NCBI RefSeq assembly: GCF_001598215.1
Contig: NZ_BCXJ01000007.1
Span: 1 to 64,000, forward strand
Source: Shouchella clausii
GTDB lineage: Bacteria; Bacillota; Bacilli; Bacillales; Bacillaceae_D
Direction of reading: 5' to 3'
DNA length: 64,000 nucleotides
The notes under the pieces were generated by a model. It did no database searches. It was not told the origin of the DNA and saw only the letters and a list, made by a program, of their open reading frames with translations. The position numbers and the translations under genes were made by a program. Positions 59,567 to 64,000 of the stretch are shown here, piece by piece (positions within the stretch are counted from its first letter, which is position 1; every line of letters begins with the position of its first letter).

Positions 59567-60355
59567 CTAACTCTTTACCCCTATTTTATTTGACGTGACG
59601 TGGGACCAACTACGGATCATGGCCGCCTCTTCTTCTGTGACAGACGCCATAACGTCATTGCTTTCAAGCACCTCTCCTGTATACATTTCATACAACCTTC
59701 CAGCCGCTTCCAGGACTTGCGCCTTTACGATTAATGGCGGCTGGTTCGCGTCTATCATCTGCGTATCGATAATGTCGCGCTTCTCCTGAAACAAACAGGC
59801 GTATTCGTCCTTTGTATAACGAAGACGATCAATGTCCGACTCGTAATAATCGTTGTCCCCGTATTTGCCCCGTCGGTGCATACTAACTTCTGGTTCCACA
59901 TCCAAGTAAATCACCGCGTCCGGTAATCGCATATACCGAGTGAGTTCCGCAAGCCAGCGCTCGTCGTTGTCGTATGCTCCATACGCCCACTCCGTATGCA
60001 CATACCGATCAATCAGAAGAACATCCACCCCTTTTCGCTCACATTCCTGTATGTAAATCTGAGCATGTTGTTTATCTGCTGCTTGGAGAAGTTCAAACGT
60101 TTTTTCATCCGCTATGAAATCCCCTTTCAACCATTGGCGGATGAGTGACCCTATCGGCGTTTCGTAATTTGGAAAACTCAATTTTTCGACACGCATACCC
60201 TTAGAAGAAAAATAGTCACGCAATACGTTAGTCGCCGTGTGCTTCCCGGATTTGTCCAATCCCTCAACTGCAATGATTTTCATTTTATTGGAATGAACCT
60301 TGGTGCTATCTTTTTTATTTACGCGTGCTGTCCGCTCTCTCTTTTCTGTAATCAT
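59567..60355 (-). CDS. tmk: Thymidylate kinase-like protein
   Basis: 262 residues from ATG 60353-60355 (MITEKRERTARVNKKDSTK), GAGAGG 10 bases upstream. P-loop EGLDKSGKHT (about 31-40) with His at the usual Ser/Thr, DRYVHTEWAYG (DRY/DRW type signature), and YLDVEPEVSMHRR. A basic N-terminal extension of about 25 residues precedes the kinase core. Plasmid and phage Tmk raise dTTP supply. The P-loop variant resembles those in Bacillus phage dTMP kinases. Confidence 0.85.
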   Translation of the reverse strand: MITEKRERTARVNKKDSTKVHSNKMKIIAVEGLDKSGKHTATNVLRDYFSSKGMRVEKLSFPNYETPIGSLIRQWLKGDFIADEKTFELLQAADKQHAQIYIQECERKGVDVLLIDRYVHTEWAYGAYDNDERWLAELTRYMRLPDAVIYLDVEPEVSMHRRGKYGDNDYYESDIDRLRYTKDEYACLFQEKRDIIDTQMIDANQPPLIVKAQVLEAAGRLYEMYTGEVLESNDVMASVTEEEAAMIRSWSHVTSNKIGVKS

Positions 60356-60361
60356 GTATTC

Positions 60362-60385
60362 AAAATCCTCTCTGTTCAGTGTTTT
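60362..60385. promoter_or_regulatory. 24-bp operator-like site, partial copy
   Basis: AAAATCCTC-TCTGTT-CAGTGTTTT, directly upstream of the tmk start; only the right arm is good. Confidence 0.35.
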
Positions 60386-60448
60386 CGGATATATTATACA
60401 ATATTTTCCAGTTAGAGGTCAATGACACTTCTCTCACTAAGGTGCTTG

Positions 60449-60552
60449 ACAAGAGGCTCTTGACCTATATAAGGCAAGCAGACAATAAGAAAAACCAATT
60501 CCCTTTCTATGTAAAAAGGAAATCTCTAAATTAGGTGCGATATACTCGCACC
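60449..60552 (+). promoter_or_regulatory. Promoter region and hairpin leader for 60610-60843
   Basis: TTGACA and a TATAAG-like -10 near 60449-60476, followed at 60534-60552 by GGTGCGA-TATAC-TCGCACC, a perfect 7-bp hairpin in the leader. Confidence 0.55.
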
Positions 60553-60609
60553 GATAGAAAAGGCGAAAATCCAAAACAGAATTTGAAAACATGAAATGGA
60601 GGTAGTGCA

Positions 60610-60843
60610 ATGCGCATCATCGAGCGCCGTATCCTAAAATCCCTTCAGCACGTGACAAAACGACTTCCTAGCACCCTCACGCCAAAGGATAGTCGGTTTG
60701 TCATTGATGCCATCAATGCCGCAATGGCGGCCCTAATCGCAGCAGAGGAACCCATCAATAAGACGCGCCGGTGTTATGACCAAGCCGAGCGCATCACGGA
60801 AGACTTAGATGCGTTCGTCCAATACAAAGAAAACCACAAATAA
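60610..60843 (+). CDS. Small helical protein (77 aa), unknown
   Basis: MRIIERRILKSLQHVTKRLP..., ATG after ATGGAGGTAG. All-helical prediction with an Ala-rich middle (AINAAMAALIAAEEP). No family recognised. First of a two-gene unit with 60868-61074. Confidence 0.6.
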   Translation: MRIIERRILKSLQHVTKRLPSTLTPKDSRFVIDAINAAMAALIAAEEPINKTRRCYDQAERITEDLDAFVQYKENHK

Positions 60844-60867
60844 AAACACATAAAGGAGCAAATACCT

Positions 60868-61074
60868 ATGACTGTTGTGAGCAACCCTAAACCTAAAGAA
60901 ACCATCACTGTCAAACAAGCCAACACCCTTTTACGCGCAGCAAAGATGCGCCTTTTTGCAAACCGATCTGAGGGGCAATTCATTTATTGCGTGGTCGATA
61001 AAAACGGCGTCGTTGCGAGTGCATCCTCTCGGCTCGAAAAAGCCGTAGCCATCGCAGCTGAGAAAGCAATGTAA
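60868..61074 (+). CDS. Small protein (68 aa), unknown
   Basis: MTVVSNPKPKETITVKQANT..., ATG after AAAGGAG. A helix (LLRAAKMRLFANRS), then strands FIYCVVDKNGVVASAS and a final helix. Unknown. Directly followed by a strong terminator. Confidence 0.6.
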   Translation: MTVVSNPKPKETITVKQANTLLRAAKMRLFANRSEGQFIYCVVDKNGVVASASSRLEKAVAIAAEKAM

Positions 61075-61084
61075 AAAATGCACA

Positions 61085-61118
61085 AAAAATCCACTCTATT
61101 AATAGAGTGGATTTTTTT
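61085..61118. terminator. Terminator of the 60.6-61.1 kb unit
   Basis: Perfect palindrome AAAATCCACTCTATT/AATAGAGTGGATTTT with T-run. Confidence 0.9.
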
Positions 61119-61370
61119 ATCGTCACGGAAAAGGGTGACGTGCGTGACGAACCTACAACAAAGATTTGCCAATTGCGACTGCTGTACCAATTACCAAATA
61201 CCTATCGACTGTAACCCCTATTATAACACAGCGTATATACGCGTTCAAGCGCACAGATACATGCTCGAAAACAAGAGTCTAAAATTACGCCCCGAAAAAT
61301 CGAGATGAGTTACTGCTCGGGACCGATGAAAATTTAAAACTGTGAACCATTATATAAAACGGAAGGAAGA
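61119..61370. other. Gap without a supported gene
   Basis: Contains CGTCAC...GTGACG...GTGACG repeats near 61121-61147 and a GCGTATATACGC palindrome near 61230-61241. No convincing reading frame. Confidence 0.4.
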
Positions 61371-61664
61371 ATGATAGAAATGGAAAAAGTAAAATTGTAT
61401 TTCATTGAAACGCGAAAAGGTGATCTGTTCACTCGGGACACATTCTCACTGGATGAGTTTAGTGAGGGGCAGTTCACCTATGCACACGATGCAAAAGAGT
61501 ACGAGCTGCCCGAAGGTTACAGTGTAGATTATACGCAATTTGGATTAAAAGGGATCTTCGATCCTCGTAACATGTATTGTGAACTTTTCGCCGAAGGTCA
61601 AACCCCCGTTCTTGTGTCAGGGTACGGGATCCAGTATTTAAAAAAGTCCGACCCAACTGAGTAA
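61371..61664 (+). CDS. Small soluble protein (97 aa), unknown
   Basis: MIEMEKVKLYFIETRKGDLF..., ATG after GGAAGG; a second ATG at 61380 is possible. Strand-rich, with ELPEGYSVDYTQFGLKG and a Gly/Tyr-rich end. No recognised family. Confidence 0.6.
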   Translation: MIEMEKVKLYFIETRKGDLFTRDTFSLDEFSEGQFTYAHDAKEYELPEGYSVDYTQFGLKGIFDPRNMYCELFAEGQTPVLVSGYGIQYLKKSDPTE

Positions 61665-61767
61665 GGCTTTGGTGGGACACGGAAATGCGTTAAGTACTGT
61701 CACCCAATCACCACGATAAATTAGAGCCGACAACGCTCATTGGAATTTTTATAGGAGGGAATCGTAC

Positions 61768-61968
61768 ATGAATCGTTTGAATAAACCCTTGAAGCCTTTA
61801 TTTAGCCTTTATGAAATCAAAGCCTCACAGCATTCTTTAGACGAGGGAGTGCGTGGGAGTGATGAAGAATATAATAAAGCCATCATTGAAGACATGAACG
61901 AGTTATCAATTTATAAGATGAGAGCAGAGAAGGCATGGAAGCGAGCTGAAGAAAAGCGAGAATCGTGA
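61768..61968 (+). CDS. Small helical protein (66 aa), unknown
   Basis: MNRLNKPLKPLFSLYEIKAS..., TAGGAGGG upstream. C-terminal charged helix (YKMRAEKAWKRAEEKRES). Unknown. Confidence 0.55.
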   Translation: MNRLNKPLKPLFSLYEIKASQHSLDEGVRGSDEEYNKAIIEDMNELSIYKMRAEKAWKRAEEKRES

Positions 61969-62040
61969 CAGTTCAGGTGACAACTATTTAGTCTCGAACA
62001 GCGGTCTCTACATCATTGGATGAAATTACCACTGGAATAA

Positions 62041-62075
62041 GAACGTACATTCGCATATAATACAAACAAATGTTC
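62041..62075 (+). promoter_or_regulatory. Promoter with two LexA-box-like half-matches
   Basis: TATAAT at 62056-62061; GAACGTACATTC (62041-62052) and AAACAAATGTTC (62064-62075) each match the Bacillus GAAC-N4-GTTC core at seven of eight positions, flanking the -10. Confidence 0.45.
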
Positions 62076-62096
62076 TTTTCAGAAGGGGTGTTTGTA

Positions 62097-62468
62097 TTGA
62101 AAAGCATGGATGACGTAAAGCAAGTGGTTTGGCGTAGCAACACATTGTGGGAAGGCATGCGGATGATGCTACCCGAACACAAGGAGCGCCTAATCCAACA
62201 AGAAAAAGACGATTGGAAAGTCGAACTCCACGGCGAGTTAGATGACGACCAATGGTTTGAAATCGGCCTTGTTGTCATGGATGCATTAAAGCACACACTT
62301 CTCGTTAAAATGACATATTGGGAAGACGGCTTTTATATCGACCGTGAATGTTACATATACAAGGTCGACCATGAAAACAAACGTGTTCGGATTGAGTACG
62401 GGCCGTCTGATGACAGTGTGCGTGAGTGGATTAACATGCGTGTTATATACGATGTACAGCGTATATAA
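62097..62468 (+). CDS. YolD-like protein
   Basis: 123 residues from TTG 62097 (MKSMDDVKQVVWRSNTLWEG), AAGGGGTG six bases upstream; the ATG at 62070 precedes that site. MMLPEHKERL, LDDDQWFEIGLVVMDALKHTLLV and DGFYIDRECYIYKVDHENKRVRIEYG follow the layout of the YolD family (DDDQ..EI...L..AL, then strands). YolD proteins usually accompany Y-family repair polymerases and are damage-inducible, in line with LexA-box-like sites at the promoter. Here the next gene is a DNA ligase. Confidence 0.7.
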   Translation: MKSMDDVKQVVWRSNTLWEGMRMMLPEHKERLIQQEKDDWKVELHGELDDDQWFEIGLVVMDALKHTLLVKMTYWEDGFYIDRECYIYKVDHENKRVRIEYGPSDDSVREWINMRVIYDVQRI

Positions 62469-62523
62469 TTCCAGCAATCCCCTAAGGGTTCGCACCTCTA
62501 TTTCGTTTTATAATTGAGTAGAG

Positions 62524-63351
62524 GTGATACCTATTTTTATTTCCCCTATGCTTTTGCACCGCATCGACGCACCATTGGCCAATGATTGGCTAACGGAGCT
62601 AAAATTTGATGGGATTCGTTTGATTTTGTCCAAACACGATGGTGTGACACGGCTTTATACTCGGCACAATACCGAAGTGACAAATCGCTTTGCTGAACTA
62701 TGCGCGAACGACTTGGCCGACGGCACCATATTGGACGGGGAATTGGTCGTACTAAACGACAAGGGTCATCCAGACTTAGAACAGATGATGGCCCGCTTTC
62801 AATCAACCAAAAACAAGTTACCTATACAATTTGTAGTTTTTGACATTATTAAACACAAACACGTTTGGATGACCACTCTCCCCCTATCCAAACGCAAACA
62901 AATACTTTCTGAGTCGTTGCTCCCTCACCCGCACATGACCGAGATAAGATGGATTGAAGGCCAAGCGGATGCGTACTATAATGCAGTTCGCGAGAAAGAC
63001 CTAGAAGGGATCGTCATAAAAAATCCCCGATCTACTTATCAGGTCAATAAACGCACTTCCGATTGGCTAAAAGTTATTAACTATAAGTATGCAGAAGGGT
63101 TAATAACCGCATACCGTAAAGCAGCGTTTGGTTTATTACTTGAGGGTTTTGAGGGGCAACATTGGGGCATTATGGAGCATATGCCTATTAAAGCACGCAG
63201 GGAGTTTTACGAAATTGCCAGGAGGCAGCATGTAAGCGAGAGCAAGAAGTTCGTCTTTTTAGAGACGCCGCTCCCCTGTAAAATTCGTTATAGACACATT
63301 ACAAGTAAGGGCTACCTTCATATCCCCACTTTTTTGGATTGGTTGATATGA
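62524..63351 (+). CDS. ATP-dependent DNA ligase
   Basis: About 272-275 residues. Motif I ELKFDGIRLIL (Lys about 27), motif III DGELVVL, motif IV LEGIVIKNP, motif V DWLKVI: adenylation domain complete; the C-terminal OB part is short. The GTG at 62524 lies inside the ribosome-binding site GAGGTGA, and the next ATG (62551) is 25 bases away. Homologue-like sequence begins at ATT 62533 (FISPMLLH), six bases from the site, so a rare ATT start is likely. Seals nicks; found on Bacillus plasmids and phages. Probably co-transcribed with the YolD-like gene. Confidence 0.85.
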   Translation: MIPIFISPMLLHRIDAPLANDWLTELKFDGIRLILSKHDGVTRLYTRHNTEVTNRFAELCANDLADGTILDGELVVLNDKGHPDLEQMMARFQSTKNKLPIQFVVFDIIKHKHVWMTTLPLSKRKQILSESLLPHPHMTEIRWIEGQADAYYNAVREKDLEGIVIKNPRSTYQVNKRTSDWLKVINYKYAEGLITAYRKAAFGLLLEGFEGQHWGIMEHMPIKARREFYEIARRQHVSESKKFVFLETPLPCKIRYRHITSKGYLHIPTFLDWLI

Positions 63352-63602
63352 AGGCTGTCGCATATAGATTTTAACAGTAACACATCTCGACTTGAGATTG
63401 GCTTGAAGTGGCATACTCGATTTCTTATGAGTATGCTTTTTTGCAGTTGATCGGCCAACTGCGGGTCGTATGCGTAAAAGGGCAAAGCGTGAGTTATGGT
63501 AAGGCGGTAAGAGTCACTTAAGTGGCTGGGCACGTGGTGTTTTTGAATCAGGTGAGCGTGAATGGTAAACAGCAGCGAATAAGCGGTTGCATTTCTATTC
63601 AT
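63318..63602 (-). CDS. HEPN-like small protein (94 aa), toxin candidate
   Basis: MNRNATAYSLLFTIHAHLIQ..., ATG 63600-63602 after AGGAGG. All-helical; residues about 59-70 read SILIRNRVCHFKPIS, containing R-N-x3-H as in the R-x4-H motif of HEPN ribonucleases. Divergent from the Panacea gene with only 34 bases between starts, so both share a control region. Panacea-domain antitoxins pair with many toxins, so this may be the partner. Its 3' end overlaps the ligase end on the opposite strand. Confidence 0.6.
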   Translation of the reverse strand: MNRNATAYSLLFTIHAHLIQKHHVPSHLSDSYRLTITHALPFYAYDPQLADQLQKSILIRNRVCHFKPISSRDVLLLKSICDSLHINQSKKVGI

Positions 63603-63636
63603 GCCAAACCTCCTACAAAGAAAGGGGTATGAAAAA

Positions 63637-64000
63637 ATGGCTAATTATGATGCATTGACGGTCGCCAATTACGTAGTTTATCATGCATTAAATCATAAGA
63701 AGGGCATCTTGCATCTCAAGTTGCAAAAGATCCTTTACTTTATCGAAGCTCATTATTTGGTTGATCATGGAAAACCATTAATTGCGGAGCACTTTGAAAA
63801 ATGGAAGCTGGGTCCAGTCATTCCCGAGGTTTATCATGAATACAAAACCTTTGTGTCTCGCCCTATTACTAGAGTACCGCCTATACGCTCTGTTACATTT
63901 AATGAGGAGGCAGACGAATTTGAGTTTTCGGTAGAAAAATTCGATCCGGAGTCTGTAGATATAGGAGCTGCCGACAAAGAATTTATAGAACGCATAACTG
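63637..64000 (+). CDS. Panacea-domain (DUF4065, SocA/GepA-like) protein, partial
   Basis: ATG 63637 (MANYDALTVANYVVYHALNH) after AAAGGGG. 121 residues seen, cut by the window. Panacea signature: dVANYvl, LKLQKILYFIEAHYLVDHGKPL, FEKWKLGPVIPEVYHEYK. Panacea proteins are antitoxins of many toxin-antitoxin pairs and proteolysis adaptors. Its possible partner is the divergent HEPN-like gene, though a toxin could also lie downstream outside the window. Confidence 0.88.
   Translation, partial: MANYDALTVANYVVYHALNHKKGILHLKLQKILYFIEAHYLVDHGKPLIAEHFEKWKLGPVIPEVYHEYKTFVSRPITRVPPIRSVTFNEEADEFEFSVEKFDPESVDIGAADKEFIERIT

Noticed and set aside
1-64000. tRNA, rRNA or riboswitch genes
   Set aside because: No cloverleaf with CCA end, rRNA block or known riboswitch core was recognised by eye; a covariance-model scan would be needed to exclude them fully.

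Overview
The window looks like part of a large conjugative plasmid (or similar integrated element) of a low-to-mid GC Bacillota, most likely a Bacillaceae. Supporting signs are strong AGGAGG/GAGGTG ribosome-binding sites, GTG and TTG starts, Rho-independent terminators, a MobL-type relaxase, a Gram-positive type IV secretion set with a cell-wall hydrolase, an actin-type segregation operon and many small plasmid hypotheticals. No rRNA, tRNA, ribosomal-protein or core-metabolism gene was seen. No replication initiator, type IV coupling protein or Walker-competent VirB4 was recognised, so these probably lie outside the window.

Layout. 1-636: N-terminal part of a relaxase, cut by the left edge. 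766-2443: IS200/IS605 element with an intact tnpB and a decayed tnpA. 2.6-15.9 kb, minus strand: conjugation block with an acidic protein, membrane proteins with coiled coils, a lysozyme/CHAP wall hydrolase, a VirB2-like subunit and a 1637-aa VirB6-like channel protein. 16.3-17.0 kb: a nuclease-fold lipoprotein lacking its catalytic arginines. 17.1-17.5 kb: an iteron-rich, AT-rich repeat that recurs at 59.15-59.53 kb. 17.5-20.1 kb: a zinc-ribbon-less TnpB with two copies of its putative guide RNA. 20.1-22.1 kb: an AbiF-like HEPN abortive-infection gene with a compact RNA leader, plus an IS1182 remnant. 22.5-25.3 kb: VirB4-like and VirB3/VirB4-N proteins. 25.7-26.3 kb: MazEF. 26.4-30.5 kb: topoisomerase III operon. 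30.7-34.2 kb, plus strand: small genes with recurring GCGGTG...CACCGC hairpin leaders, ending in an SSB-like protein. 34.3-36.0 kb: cargo lipoprotein and membrane protein. 36.2-46.6 kb, minus strand: a Tad-like pilus locus (CpaF/TadA ATPase, TadB, TadC, small pilin-like proteins and a 1401-aa secreted protein). 46.9-48.1 kb: a lone TnpB. 48.3-51.2 kb: partition operon (XRE regulator, ParR-like, ParM-like, membrane protein). 51.7-55.1 kb: two tyrosine recombinases around a ParB-fold-like protein. 55-64 kb: accessory genes, including a BspA-type LRR protein, a holin-like type I toxin candidate, thymidylate kinase, a YolD-like/ATP-dependent ligase pair and a divergent HEPN-like/Panacea pair cut by the right edge.

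How it works together. The relaxase, topoisomerase III, SSB-like protein, secretion channel, wall hydrolase and Tad-like pilus form a transfer programme. ParM/ParR, MazEF and the holin-like peptide serve maintenance; AbiF and the Panacea/HEPN pair are probable defence or toxin-antitoxin cargo.

Two recurrent DNA motifs appear to organise regulation. A 24-25 bp palindrome (AAAAcgCTG, 6-7 bp, CAGcgTTTT) occurs about 12 times, mostly before leading minus-strand genes. A second 18-bp palindrome (ACTTGC, N6, GCAAGT) lies over the promoter of the XRE regulator, over the promoter of a distant gene, and inside both iteron repeats.
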